The translations under genes and the position numbers were made by a program. A stretch of 64,000 bases of DNA. Origin: an uncultured Aequorivita sp. GTDB taxonomy: Bacteria > Bacteroidota > Bacteroidia > Flavobacteriales > Flavobacteriaceae. This document shows positions 20,801 to 29,172 of this stretch, in pieces. Numbering within the stretch: the stretch's first letter is position 1; every line of letters starts with the position of its first letter. The DNA lies in NCBI GenBank assembly GCA_937125455.1, contig CAKZLK010000033.1:1-64000 (forward strand). Direction: 5' to 3'. The notes under the pieces were generated by a model. It was given only the letters and a program-made list of their open reading frames with translations. It did not search any database and was not told where the DNA came from.

Positions 20801-22004
20801 ATTTGACCAAGGAGCAAATCCACTTTCCGATCCCCCAGTGGCAACAGGAACTACTCCTGCAGGTACAACAACCGCCACGGCAACAGGTTTGTCAGGTGGG
20901 TTCAATTATGACTTCTATGTAGTTGCAGATTGTAATGCAGATGGACTAAGTCAATATGCTGGACCAATAACATTTGCTACTCCTCCAGCTTGTGGAGGTA
21001 AGTTTTACGATACTGGCGGCCCAGGTGGAGATTACCAAAACAATGAAAATGTTACCACAACGATTAACCCAGAAAATGCCGGGGATCAGGTTACAGTAAC
21101 TTTTACAGCATTTGATGTAGAAGCAACTTGGGACGCTCTTTATGTTTATGATGGTCCAGATTCATCTTTCCCTCTTATTTCTAGCGGAAATCCAGCAACA
21201 AATAGTGGGTTCCCTGCCGGTGGTTATTATGGAACTACGATACCTGGTCCATTTGTATCCTCGGATCCAAGTGGTGCACTTACCTTCGTATTTTTGAGTG
21301 ATTCTTCCGTGCCAAAAGCTGGTTGGGATGCCGATGTTGCTTGTGCGCTATCTCCTCCGCCGAATGACTTGATTGTTAACTCAATTGATGTAGATGAAAT
21401 AGGATTCCCTTATACTGACCCTGCGGTTCATATGCCAGCAGCGACTACTGAGGGCGGAAACCCTGTAAACTGTGATCTAACGGGAGCTAATGGTGTTTGG
21501 TACAACTTTGTAGCTGCTGGCGACGGTACTGCAAATGCGATGATAGTAACTCCTGGCGGTGCCAGCTCTGTTACCTTCTATACTGCACCTGACGAAAATG
21601 CTACGGAAACAGACCTTACGCTTGTTCCGCAGCAAACCAACCAGTGTGGACCTGGTACTTCTGCATCTATATTCACTTTGGCCGGACAAGCATATTATGT
21701 ATTCGTATTGAATACAGGTGCTATTACCGATATCGTGATCGATGGAACGAACCTTGGTGTTTCTGATAATACTATCGCTGGTTTCAGCTATTATCCGAAT
21801 CCAACCAATGGTATCCTTAACCTTAAGAGTGTTGACAATATTGAAAATGTGTCGTTATACAATCTTTTGGGTCAACTTGTTGTGAACAATAGCGTGAACG
21901 CAACAACTTCACAGGTTGATATTTCTGGACTTAGCACTGGCACTTATTTAATGAGAGTGTCTGTTAATGGTCAGATAGGTACTTATAGAGTACTTAAACA
22001 GTAA
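17856..22004 (+). CDS. Secreted multidomain T9SS cargo protein (CUB, beta-propeller-like, Fn3)
   Basis: 1382 residues from ATG 17856 (signal peptide MKRSTIIGCFVGLLALTMNA, then QEA); the frame is open from 17793 but that start lies before the promoter. Rough order: low-complexity N-region; CUB-like domain 214-335 (YDGTDTSGTVL); two related beta-sandwich modules 345-525 and 528-705, each with a Cys near both ends and joined by GGGGG linkers; propeller-like repeats 711-945 (TATLVG, SIDLATATATLIG); fibronectin III 948-1045; second CUB-like domain 1046-1165; a PPND module; type A sorting domain 1301-1382 (FSYYPNPTNGILNL...GTYLMRVSVNGQIGTYRVLKQ). Exported by T9SS and probably surface-attached. Function unknown; adhesion is plausible. 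Confidence 0.9.
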   Translation: MKRSTIIGCFVGLLALTMNAQEAKPSTSQSDTGTTIVEAQKKPAASIQELLARYQNIGNQSGSISEYFSKEEQQMLHSYFSNQRSAKSNTTIQGVGNKNTAKPISAAEINSGVAKNEQYIPLFVASSHKDNSEEAREIVVSPENRATMKQHAPLFLAPLALTAEEEAEILAATQQSAKSSIVNSTVTRNRTILSDIIPAAGATETFTPSVGDHFFDTGGPGGGGLNAGGGPGTELPGNYLNCSCVTVSTLAGVTEIEFSVFEVFGNFDWLKVYDGTDTSGTVLYDSNTNSDTDTFAGMVALNGSGVFTGTSGNITFEFNATGVVDHTGWDVEILAAGGGGGGSTCSQSHPFGAAAAGGSGSSVDSDFKTASDIVVAAGEDFTLDTIEVPFLTFAPNDPPTIANIVYHEDAAGLPGAVIGSETVVPTILSSTPWANPVAIQFMTSLAVTPFTFAGDAGSDTTYWIEISMGTATNQATVFWEYSNDIPVEGQPKVQFDATVGTWSVQDPTQEVIYTYSGNCEPIGGGGGSACSQDNPGNSFENAYYSSTGPTAPAQVVSGDITVQADTDFSFESIAANIWTTGGQTVVSADIIVYNDNAGLPDPGSIVSSQLGVVPTSQTLLGTAFGFDVYDEAFDLTPVALPGQAGVSTTYWVSIYLTVTTGAEGLWEVSSLSVQGNPVSFSADSGATWNVVTGQDLVYTFSGECTPIGGGGGMLDTAYGVNNSNLELIGFPVTDPSTVEVFGDSPITDPALFENAGAIDPANPTTGYVLDNGGNFYSFDVASGFYTSLGSIPGDWVGMEFDQSTGILYAIAGADLYTIDPVAVTATLVGATGINPGDLPIALAIDASGVGYTYEIVTDNLYSIDLATATATLIGNIGFDANFGQGMCYDPTTDMVYMAAFNFATFAAEWRSVDVSTGTTSLIGPIVSTAATTQVAWVSIGETLPPPACPEPTNLTVTNIGATSADLSWDAEPNASSGYIWYVFDQGANPLSDPPVATGTTPAGTTTATATGLSGGFNYDFYVVADCNADGLSQYAGPITFATPPACGGKFYDTGGPGGDYQNNENVTTTINPENAGDQVTVTFTAFDVEATWDALYVYDGPDSSFPLISSGNPATNSGFPAGGYYGTTIPGPFVSSDPSGALTFVFLSDSSVPKAGWDADVACALSPPPNDLIVNSIDVDEIGFPYTDPAVHMPAATTEGGNPVNCDLTGANGVWYNFVAAGDGTANAMIVTPGGASSVTFYTAPDENATETDLTLVPQQTNQCGPGTSASIFTLAGQAYYVFVLNTGAITDIVIDGTNLGVSDNTIAGFSYYPNPTNGILNLKSVDNIENVSLYNLLGQLVVNNSVNATTSQVDISGLSTGTYLMRVSVNGQIGTYRVLKQ
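18889..19430 (+). repeat. Diverged copy of the module shared by three cargo proteins
   Basis: Encodes CSQSHPFG...GSSVDSDFKTASDIVVAAG...VFWEYSNDIPVEG. The same module is encoded at 26679-27216 and 28382-28919 (clear protein similarity, DNA no longer identical), and a more distant copy follows directly at 19440-19970. Confidence 0.75.
21450..21940 (+). repeat. 491-bp direct repeat, copy 1 (partner 25110-25600)
   Basis: Reading base by base, 21450-21940 equals 25110-25600 (offset 3660). Similarity continues at lower level from about 21361 and to 21982. It encodes the PPND module and most of the sorting domain of the first two cargo proteins. Confidence 0.9.
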
Positions 22005-22026
22005 ATTATTTAAATTTTAATTATGG

Positions 22027-22058
22027 AACCACCCGTTATTAACGGGTGGTTTTTTTAT
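22027..22058 (+). terminator. Terminator after the first cargo gene
   Basis: A perfect 11-bp stem AACCACCCGTT (22027-22037) / AACGGGTGGTT (22041-22051) with an ATT loop, followed by seven T. Confidence 0.85.
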
Positions 22059-22196
22059 TTTGAATGCTTTTCAATTTTTATTTTTTATTAAAATTTGACT
22101 GTAAAAAAATATAATTTATGGAGGTTGTTTTTAAGATTTCCGCACTACTAACTTCAGTAATTTCTATGATTATTGCAGAATCTTATTGTCAAAAGC

Positions 22197-22227
22197 TTTG
22201 ATAATTGCTTTTTTTAGAATAGTTTTA
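22197..22227 (+). promoter_or_regulatory. Promoter of the second cargo gene: TTTG-N19-TAGTTTTA
   Basis: TTTG at 22197-22200 and TAGTTTTA at 22220-22227, spaced by exactly 19 nt; ATG follows 38 nt later at 22266. Same layout and the same terminal A in the -7 box as for the first and third cargo genes. Confidence 0.5.
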
Positions 22228-22265
22228 ATCCTTAAATTAAGTACTAACTAAATATTAAATTAAAC

Positions 22266-25200
22266 ATGAAAAAATTTACATTATTAATTTTTGCCTTATG
22301 TGGTCTTATGACTACAATGCAGGCACAATTTATTCAATCCAACTCTTCGGTGTATGGCTCAAGGAGTAGTGGGGTCGAGAATAGACAAGAGCCAACGGTT
22401 TCAATAGAGAATCTATTAACAAGACTTCAACAAGCAGGAAATCAGGCTGGTATAGATTCTCAGGAATTTACTTCTGCTGAAAAACAAGTTTTAAGTGCCT
22501 ATTTTAGAACACAAAATTCAGCGAACAGAGGACCGCAGGCCACACTTCTTGATGAAGGTTTTGATGACATCACTACTTTGCCAGGCGCAGGTTATAGCTT
22601 TGTGAATGTAAGCGATGCTCCTGGATTAACAGATTGGTTTCAAGGTAATGATCTAGTTTTTCCTTCACAATCTGGAGGAGCAACCTCATATATTGGCGCT
22701 AATTTCAACAATACTGCAGGAAGTGTAATCAATAATTTTATGATTACACCAGTTCTTAATTTGGAAAACGGAGATGAAATTACATTTTGGACACGTACAA
22801 CTACCGGAAGTACATTTCCGGATAGATTGGAAGTTCGAATTGATCCAACTGGAGCTGATACAGATCCTTCTGGGCCAGCAGACGTTGGTTCTTATACAGA
22901 GTTATTACTTGAAATAAACCCTACGTTGGTAACAGGTGTATATCCTGATGTATGGACAGAATTTACAGCAACTGTTTCCGGGCTTACTGGAGCAACAGAC
23001 ACTAGAGTTGCTTTTAGATATTGGGTTACCGATGCTGGTCCTGTTGGAAACAACTCTGATTATATAGGTATTGATTCATTGACTATTAACGAAGGAGCCG
23101 GCGGTGGTGGCGGTGACCCTACTGTTTTTGGTCTTAATTTAAGAGCATCTTGTTCTAATGATTTTGGTAGTTTTCCATTGCCTGGGCCATATACGATTGA
23201 TCCAATTGCAACTAATATTAACCCTATTTATGGTGGTGATTTTGATGGAAGCGGAACTTTATACGCCTTTAATGGTACAGATACATCATTATTAACTTTA
23301 GATACCACTACTGGTGCTGAGACAACAGTAGCTCCTATAACAGGATTGCTTCCCACCGAAACTTTAAGAGGTATCGCGTGGAATGAATCAAATAGCACTA
23401 TGTATTTACTTGCTGGACAGGGCGAAGTAGGTTCAATTTACACCGTTGATTTAACAAGCGGGGTTGCCACTTTAGTGGGTAGTTCTACGGTTACTGGTTG
23501 GCTTCCTATTTGGTTGGCAATAGACTCAAACGGAAATGCCTTTATGGGAGATGTAGGACTGGATAGTCTTTTCTCAGTTGACTTAACAACAGGTGTAGCA
23601 ACTCTAGTTGGTGCATTGGGTGTTAATATTAATTTTGCACAAGATGCTGACTTTGACCCAGATACCGATACATTATATATGGGTGCATATTTAGGAGGAG
23701 GAGTGAATCTTTTTGCTTCTGTAGACACCGCGACTGGTGTAGCTACACCATTAGGTTCTGTTAATACAGATTGTGCTGAATTAGGTATTGTTGCAATTGA
23801 AGGTACTGGCGGTGGCGGCGGTGGCGGTTGTCCAATCGTTAGCGACTGTAACCTTTCTGATGTTACTCCAGATGATGCTACTAGTCCAGATGTATGGACC
23901 AGACCTTTCGCTGATGGAACTTGCTGTTCAGGTTTAGGTCCCGTTTCATACGATGTTTATGGTCCATTTACAGTTGATGTTACTGGTCTTTATACTGTTG
24001 ACAGTGATCAGGATGGCGGTAATTGGGATGGCTACATCTTTATATATGAAACTTGTTTTGACCCATTGGATCAAACTACAAATTATGTAGCTGGAGATGA
24101 TGATGGCCCTGGAGGTCTTGGAACTTCTCAAATTGCAGATGTTACCTTAACTGCAGGAACTGAATATTACTTGATTACCACTGGATTTGCAGCTGGTGAC
24201 TTCGGAGCATTTACAAACACCATTACAGGTGTTGGTACAGCTAGCTGTGGTGGTCCTGTAGTGACTTATGACGATTGCGAAGGTGCTATTGCCCTTTCTT
24301 GTGGCGACAGTGTAACGGGAGAAACCCTAACGGCTACAGATAGTGGTGGTAATGCTGCTCCAGACGTATTTTATAAGTTTACAGGTACAGGTTCTCCTCA
24401 ATTAGTGACAATATCACTTTGTGCTGCAACAGATTTTGATACAGTACTTAGAATATTTGAAGATTGTACACTAGCTAATGAGATTGCTTTTAATGATGAC
24501 TCTTGTGGTCTTCAGTCCGAAGTGAGTTTTACTTCTGATGGTACATCTACCTATATTATAATGGTAGAAGGCTTTGGATCTAATTCCGGTAACTTCAGTC
24601 TTGATGTATCTTGTGCTGAGCCATTGGCTAATGATGACTGTAGCGGTGCTATAGCTGTTAGTTGTGGTGATTCAGTTGCGGGATCTACCGTTGGAGCTAC
24701 AATTGATTCTACCACACCAGCTTGTGGACCTGGAATTACTTCTCCTGGTGTATGGTATACTTTGAATGATGACAGTGGCTTACCTGGTGATATTACTTTA
24801 TCATTGTGTAACGGAACTGATTTCGATTCTAAAATTTCAGTTTACAGTGGAACTTGTTCAGCGCTAGTTTGTATAGATGGAAATGATGATGCTTGTGGAC
24901 TTCAGTCTGAAATTACTTTTGCAAGTGATGGAAACACACAGTACTATATCCTTATACACAGCTTTGGCGGTGCTACTGGTAACTTCACTATGGACGTTAC
25001 TTGTACTCCAACACCTCCACCCAATGATATGATTGTTAATTCAATAGATGTTGATGAAATAGGATTCCCTTATACTGACCCTGCGGTAGCAATGCCTGCA
25101 GCGACTACAGAGGGCGGAAACCCTGTAAACTGTGATCTAACGGGAGCTAATGGTGTTTGGTACAACTTTGTAGCTGCTGGCGACGGTACTGCAAATGCGA

Positions 25201-25664
25201 TGATAGTAACTCCTGGCGGTGCCAGCTCTGTTACCTTCTATACTGCACCTGACGAAAATGCTACGGAAACAGACCTTACGCTTGTTCCGCAGCAAACCAA
25301 CCAGTGTGGACCTGGTACTTCTGCATCTATATTCACTTTGGCCGGACAAGCATATTATGTATTCGTATTGAATACAGGTGCTATTACCGATATCGTGATC
25401 GATGGAACGAACCTTGGTGTTTCTGATAATACTATCGCTGGTTTCAGCTATTATCCGAATCCAACCAATGGTATCCTTAACCTTAAGAGTGTTGACAATA
25501 TTGAAAATGTGTCGTTATACAATCTTTTGGGTCAACTTGTTGTGAACAATAGCGTGAACGCAACAACTTCACAGGTTGATATTTCTGGACTTAGCACTGG
25601 TACTTATTTAATGAAAGTGTCTGTTAATGGTCAGATAGGTACATACAAGGTGTTGAAGCAATAA
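22266..25664 (+). CDS. Secreted multidomain T9SS cargo protein (choice-of-anchor J, repeats)
   Basis: 1132 residues. Signal peptide MKKFTLLIFALCGLMTTMQA. Then a linker with a paralogous ENLLTRLQQAGNQAG segment (compare QELLARYQNIGNQSG in the preceding protein), a choice-of-anchor J/cleaved-adhesin-like domain 95-278 (DEGFDDITTLPGAGYSFVN...), propeller-like repeats 284-512 with TLVG motifs, a Cys-containing domain 520-658, two tandem NDDC repeats 668-785 and 787-915 (CEGAIALSCGDSV, CSGAIAVSCGDSV), the PPND module and a type A sorting domain 1051-1132. The last 190 or so residues are almost identical to the preceding protein. Function unknown; secreted or surface-bound. Confidence 0.9.
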   Translation: MKKFTLLIFALCGLMTTMQAQFIQSNSSVYGSRSSGVENRQEPTVSIENLLTRLQQAGNQAGIDSQEFTSAEKQVLSAYFRTQNSANRGPQATLLDEGFDDITTLPGAGYSFVNVSDAPGLTDWFQGNDLVFPSQSGGATSYIGANFNNTAGSVINNFMITPVLNLENGDEITFWTRTTTGSTFPDRLEVRIDPTGADTDPSGPADVGSYTELLLEINPTLVTGVYPDVWTEFTATVSGLTGATDTRVAFRYWVTDAGPVGNNSDYIGIDSLTINEGAGGGGGDPTVFGLNLRASCSNDFGSFPLPGPYTIDPIATNINPIYGGDFDGSGTLYAFNGTDTSLLTLDTTTGAETTVAPITGLLPTETLRGIAWNESNSTMYLLAGQGEVGSIYTVDLTSGVATLVGSSTVTGWLPIWLAIDSNGNAFMGDVGLDSLFSVDLTTGVATLVGALGVNINFAQDADFDPDTDTLYMGAYLGGGVNLFASVDTATGVATPLGSVNTDCAELGIVAIEGTGGGGGGGCPIVSDCNLSDVTPDDATSPDVWTRPFADGTCCSGLGPVSYDVYGPFTVDVTGLYTVDSDQDGGNWDGYIFIYETCFDPLDQTTNYVAGDDDGPGGLGTSQIADVTLTAGTEYYLITTGFAAGDFGAFTNTITGVGTASCGGPVVTYDDCEGAIALSCGDSVTGETLTATDSGGNAAPDVFYKFTGTGSPQLVTISLCAATDFDTVLRIFEDCTLANEIAFNDDSCGLQSEVSFTSDGTSTYIIMVEGFGSNSGNFSLDVSCAEPLANDDCSGAIAVSCGDSVAGSTVGATIDSTTPACGPGITSPGVWYTLNDDSGLPGDITLSLCNGTDFDSKISVYSGTCSALVCIDGNDDACGLQSEITFASDGNTQYYILIHSFGGATGNFTMDVTCTPTPPPNDMIVNSIDVDEIGFPYTDPAVAMPAATTEGGNPVNCDLTGANGVWYNFVAAGDGTANAMIVTPGGASSVTFYTAPDENATETDLTLVPQQTNQCGPGTSASIFTLAGQAYYVFVLNTGAITDIVIDGTNLGVSDNTIAGFSYYPNPTNGILNLKSVDNIENVSLYNLLGQLVVNNSVNATTSQVDISGLSTGTYLMKVSVNGQIGTYKVLKQ
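25110..25600 (+). repeat. 491-bp direct repeat, copy 2 (partner 21450-21940)
   Basis: Identical as read to 21450-21940. Identity includes synonymous positions, while flanking homologous sequence has several changes, which points to recent gene conversion or duplication. Confidence 0.9.
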
Positions 25665-25688
25665 CGCTTTAATTTTTTAAACTCAATT

Positions 25689-25716
25689 AAAACCGCCCAC
25701 ATTTGTGGGCGGTTTT
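25689..25716 (+). terminator. Terminator after the second cargo gene
   Basis: A perfect 13-bp stem AAAACCGCCCACA (25689-25701) / TGTGGGCGGTTTT (25704-25716) with a 2-nt loop and T-run. Confidence 0.85.
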
Positions 25717-25761
25717 TTGGTATTAAGAACAAATGTTGAAGCTTATTTTCAATTGATTTTT

Positions 25762-25792
25762 TTTGTTTTAGATTCTTTTTTGAATATCTTTA
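25762..25792 (+). promoter_or_regulatory. Promoter of the third cargo gene: TTTG-N19-TATCTTTA
   Basis: TTTG at 25762-25765 and TATCTTTA at 25785-25792 are spaced by exactly 19 nt, 42 nt before ATG 25835. It matches the two upstream cargo promoters in spacing and in the A-ending -7 box. Confidence 0.5.
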
Positions 25793-25834
25793 GCCTTTAA
25801 AATGTAAATATTAACTTTTAAATCAAACTCTATT

Positions 25835-27469
25835 ATGAAAAAAATTACAATGTTAGTTTTTCTATTCGTTTGCGCTATTGGATTTAGCCAAAACGATAAC
25901 ATTAAAGCTCCTGCGAATTCTTCGCAAGGTGTTAAACTCCCTGCGGCCTATTATAATTCAGCAGGAACAGCAGTTGGCGAAAGTACTGGTGTAATTTCTG
26001 CAACAGAAAGACCTGAGGTTATTGTTCCTTTTACTGGGACATATTTCAGATCTCCTGATGCAATTGTTTATGATAACGGGCCTTTCTTTAACGTAGCTGG
26101 ACCTCCAGATATTAGCTTTTTACAAGATTCATCATTAGGTATGGGCTTGTTTGGTTTTGGTGCTCAATTTACTGCAGGAAACAGCATGGCTGATGATGTA
26201 GTGCTTACTGATGAGTATGATATTACTTCTATTGATGTATTTGCTTATCAAACAGGATCTACTGCACCTTCTATTACTGCATTATATATGCAGGTTTGGG
26301 ACGGTGATCCAAGCGGTGGTGGAGCAAGTGTAATTTGGGGAGATCTTACTACAGATATTCTTGACAATGCTTCTGCTACAGATGCTTTTAGACAATTGGA
26401 AAGTGCTCCTGGAGATACTTCAAGAGAAATTCAAAGAGTAACTGCAAACACTACTGGCCTTACTTTGCCAGCCGGAACTTACTGGATTGAATATAGTTTT
26501 GAAGGTTCTGGTGCTTCTGGACCGTGGGCTCCTCCTATTGTAATCACAGGAAATGCTACAACAGGAAATGCACTTCAAAACCAAGCTGGTTTATGGGTTA
26601 TTGCTGAAGATAGTGGTTCACTTACACCACAAGGTATGCCTTTCGTTATGTACGGTGATCTTGTTGGCGGCGGTGGAACTGCCTGTAACCAAGAACACAT
26701 TCTTGTTGGCGATGCTAACGGAGGAATAGGATCTTCAGTTGATTCTGATTACAAATCGGCAGCAGATATCGTTGTTGCTGCAGGTGAAGACTTCACCATC
26801 GAAAGCATAGATGTTCCTTTTCTTACATTTGCTCCAGAAGATGCTCCTACTACTGCAAACGTAGTATACTATGAGGATGCTGCTGGCTTGCCAGGTACAA
26901 TGATCGGAAGTGAGACAGTTGTTCCAACAATCTTGAGTTCAGCACCTTGGATTAACCCAATTGCATATGAGTTCCAGACTAGCTTAGCACTAACTCCATT
27001 TACCTTTCCTGCTGATGCCGGTTCTGATACTAAATACTGGGTAGAAATAAGCATGGGTACTGCAACAAACCAAGCAACAGTTTTCTGGGAGTATACCAAT
27101 ACAACTCCAGTAGAAGGAGAGCCTGTAGCTCAATTTAACGCAGCTGATGGATTCTGGACTGTTCCAGATGTTACCCAAGAAGTAGTTTATAATTTTGTTG
27201 GTACTTGTGGAGGTACTGCTGGGGTAGCAGATAACACCCTAGGTGGATTCACATACTATCCAAACCCAACCAACGGACTTCTTTCATTGCAATCTGTTAA
27301 TAACATAGATTCAGTGACTATCTTTAACCTATTGGGTCAAAAGGTAATGGATGCCCAAGTTGATGCTACTAGTTCAGAACTTAATATTTCTAGTCTTAAA
27401 ACAGGAACTTACATTATGCAAGTAACTGTTGAAGGCCAGACAGGTACTTTTAGAGTGTTGAAAAACTAA
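25835..27469 (+). CDS. Secreted T9SS cargo protein, shared-module family, copy A
   Basis: 544 residues. Signal peptide MKKITMLVFLFVCAIGFSQ. N-terminal beta-rich domain about 60-270 (SIDVFAYQTGSTAPSITALY, TYWIEYSFEGSGASGPW), a GGGG linker, the shared module 282-461 (CNQEHILVGDANGG...VFWEYTNTTPVEGE), and a type A sorting domain 462-544 (GFTYYPNPTNGLLSLQ, GTYIMQVTVEGQTGTFRVLK). The second half is identical to that of the next gene down to the terminator. Probably surface-exposed; no catalytic motif was seen. Confidence 0.9.
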   Translation: MKKITMLVFLFVCAIGFSQNDNIKAPANSSQGVKLPAAYYNSAGTAVGESTGVISATERPEVIVPFTGTYFRSPDAIVYDNGPFFNVAGPPDISFLQDSSLGMGLFGFGAQFTAGNSMADDVVLTDEYDITSIDVFAYQTGSTAPSITALYMQVWDGDPSGGGASVIWGDLTTDILDNASATDAFRQLESAPGDTSREIQRVTANTTGLTLPAGTYWIEYSFEGSGASGPWAPPIVITGNATTGNALQNQAGLWVIAEDSGSLTPQGMPFVMYGDLVGGGGTACNQEHILVGDANGGIGSSVDSDYKSAADIVVAAGEDFTIESIDVPFLTFAPEDAPTTANVVYYEDAAGLPGTMIGSETVVPTILSSAPWINPIAYEFQTSLALTPFTFPADAGSDTKYWVEISMGTATNQATVFWEYTNTTPVEGEPVAQFNAADGFWTVPDVTQEVVYNFVGTCGGTAGVADNTLGGFTYYPNPTNGLLSLQSVNNIDSVTIFNLLGQKVMDAQVDATSSELNISSLKTGTYIMQVTVEGQTGTFRVLKN

Positions 27470-27523
27470 ATTTTCATAATTGATATGAAAAGCCATCCAC
27501 GAAAGTGGGTGGCTTTTTTTATT
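26664..27523 (+). repeat. 860-bp direct repeat, copy 1 (partner 28367-29226)
   Basis: As read, 26664-27523 is identical to 28367-29226 (offset 1703). It spans the glycine linker, shared module, sorting domain, stop codon and hairpin terminator. The 5' halves of the two genes are unrelated outside the signal peptides. Confidence 0.92.
27488..27523 (+). terminator. Terminator after the third cargo gene
   Basis: Stem AAAAGCCATCCAC (27488-27500) / GTGGGTGGCTTTT (27505-27517, one G-U) with a GAAA tetraloop and T-run. Confidence 0.85.
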
Positions 27524-27562
27524 ATTTGTATTGTATTTTTTTTCTGTTAACTTTTTTTGAAA

Positions 27563-27570
27563 TACCTTTA
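27563..27570 (+). promoter_or_regulatory. Putative -7 element of the fourth cargo gene (TACCTTTA)
   Basis: TACCTTTA lies 42 nt before ATG 27613, the same distance as in the third cargo gene. A TTTG at the -33 position is not preserved (TTTCTG there), so this promoter looks weaker. Confidence 0.35.
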
Positions 27571-27612
27571 TCGTTATATTTAAAAATATTAACTATTAAA
27601 TCAAATTTTATC

Positions 27613-29172
27613 ATGAAAAAAATTACAACGCTAATTTTTCTATCTGTTTGTGCTTTAGGCTTTAGCCAAAGTAAAAGCATTACAGCGCCAACAAGTAGTT
27701 TGCCAGATCCAATTTCTACTACTATTAATTACGAAAAGCCTATGTCGGCTGACAGTTTTGATGATTTCTTGCCTGTAGCACCTCGCACAGTATCCATAGT
27801 ACAGACACCTTCTGTGATTTCAAATCAAAGAGGTATTATGACTATTACTTCTTATTCTGATAAAGCCGTTTTTGAAGCAGCTTACTCAGGTGCTTTTACA
27901 ACTGAAGATTTCGCTGGAGGACCTGGTGTAGGCGCAATCTCTCCTTGTGGCCCTGTTGTTAGTAGTTCAGGTGATGGCTGTTTTCCTGCTGGAGAACTTG
28001 TGGACGGATTTAATATCACTGCTTCTGTTCCAGCAGATGATGTAATATATATTGGAGCAACCGCTATTGGAAATGTATCAACTTTAATGGGTGCTAATAC
28101 TTTTGCCGATTATACAGTTCTTACTTTTGTTCCAGATGGAGTTTATGCTTTAGGCATGGACTTGTTTGTAGACAGTGTACCCAATGCTGACATTCGTGTT
28201 TTTGACACAAGCGGAACATTGATGGATACTTTTACAGTTTCAAATCCTTCAAATGTAGAAAGTTTCTTTGGATTGATTTCTGATGATGCCATTGGTAAAA
28301 TCGAGATTCAAGCTGAATCTGATGCAGGTGAGCTTTTTGGAAATCTTGAATTTGGAATTGATCCTCTTGGCGGCGGTGGAACTGCCTGTAACCAAGAACA
28401 CATTCTTGTTGGCGATGCTAACGGAGGAATAGGATCTTCAGTTGATTCTGATTACAAATCGGCAGCAGATATCGTTGTTGCTGCAGGTGAAGACTTCACC
28501 ATCGAAAGCATAGATGTTCCTTTTCTTACATTTGCTCCAGAAGATGCTCCTACTACTGCAAACGTAGTATACTATGAGGATGCTGCTGGCTTGCCAGGTA
28601 CAATGATCGGAAGTGAGACAGTTGTTCCAACAATCTTGAGTTCAGCACCTTGGATTAACCCAATTGCATATGAGTTCCAGACTAGCTTAGCACTAACTCC
28701 ATTTACCTTTCCTGCTGATGCCGGTTCTGATACTAAATACTGGGTAGAAATAAGCATGGGTACTGCAACAAACCAAGCAACAGTTTTCTGGGAGTATACC
28801 AATACAACTCCAGTAGAAGGAGAGCCTGTAGCTCAATTTAACGCAGCTGATGGATTCTGGACTGTTCCAGATGTTACCCAAGAAGTAGTTTATAATTTTG
28901 TTGGTACTTGTGGAGGTACTGCTGGGGTAGCAGATAACACCCTAGGTGGATTCACATACTATCCAAACCCAACCAACGGACTTCTTTCATTGCAATCTGT
29001 TAATAACATAGATTCAGTGACTATCTTTAACCTATTGGGTCAAAAGGTAATGGATGCCCAAGTTGATGCTACTAGTTCAGAACTTAATATTTCTAGTCTT
29101 AAAACAGGAACTTACATTATGCAAGTAACTGTTGAAGGCCAGACAGGTACTTTTAGAGTGTTGAAAAACTAA
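27613..29172 (+). CDS. Secreted T9SS cargo protein, shared-module family, copy B
   Basis: 519 residues from ATG 27613 (signal peptide MKKITTLIFLSVCALGFSQ); the frame is open from 27505 but that start lies before the -7 element. The N-terminal domain, about 75-250 (ITSYSDKAVFEAAYSGAF, YALGMDLFVDSVPNADIRVF, FFGLISDDAIGKIEIQ), is unlike that of its neighbour and resembles lectin-type beta-sandwich sequences. It is followed by the shared module 257-436 and the sorting domain 437-519, identical to copy A. A paralogue with a swapped N-terminal domain; function unknown. Confidence 0.9.
   Translation: MKKITTLIFLSVCALGFSQSKSITAPTSSLPDPISTTINYEKPMSADSFDDFLPVAPRTVSIVQTPSVISNQRGIMTITSYSDKAVFEAAYSGAFTTEDFAGGPGVGAISPCGPVVSSSGDGCFPAGELVDGFNITASVPADDVIYIGATAIGNVSTLMGANTFADYTVLTFVPDGVYALGMDLFVDSVPNADIRVFDTSGTLMDTFTVSNPSNVESFFGLISDDAIGKIEIQAESDAGELFGNLEFGIDPLGGGGTACNQEHILVGDANGGIGSSVDSDYKSAADIVVAAGEDFTIESIDVPFLTFAPEDAPTTANVVYYEDAAGLPGTMIGSETVVPTILSSAPWINPIAYEFQTSLALTPFTFPADAGSDTKYWVEISMGTATNQATVFWEYTNTTPVEGEPVAQFNAADGFWTVPDVTQEVVYNFVGTCGGTAGVADNTLGGFTYYPNPTNGLLSLQSVNNIDSVTIFNLLGQKVMDAQVDATSSELNISSLKTGTYIMQVTVEGQTGTFRVLKN

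Noticed and set aside
27505-27612. N-terminal extension of the fourth cargo protein from the upstream ATG
   Set aside because: It would place the start inside the previous terminator and before the -7 box; the internal ATG 27613 begins a perfect signal peptide.
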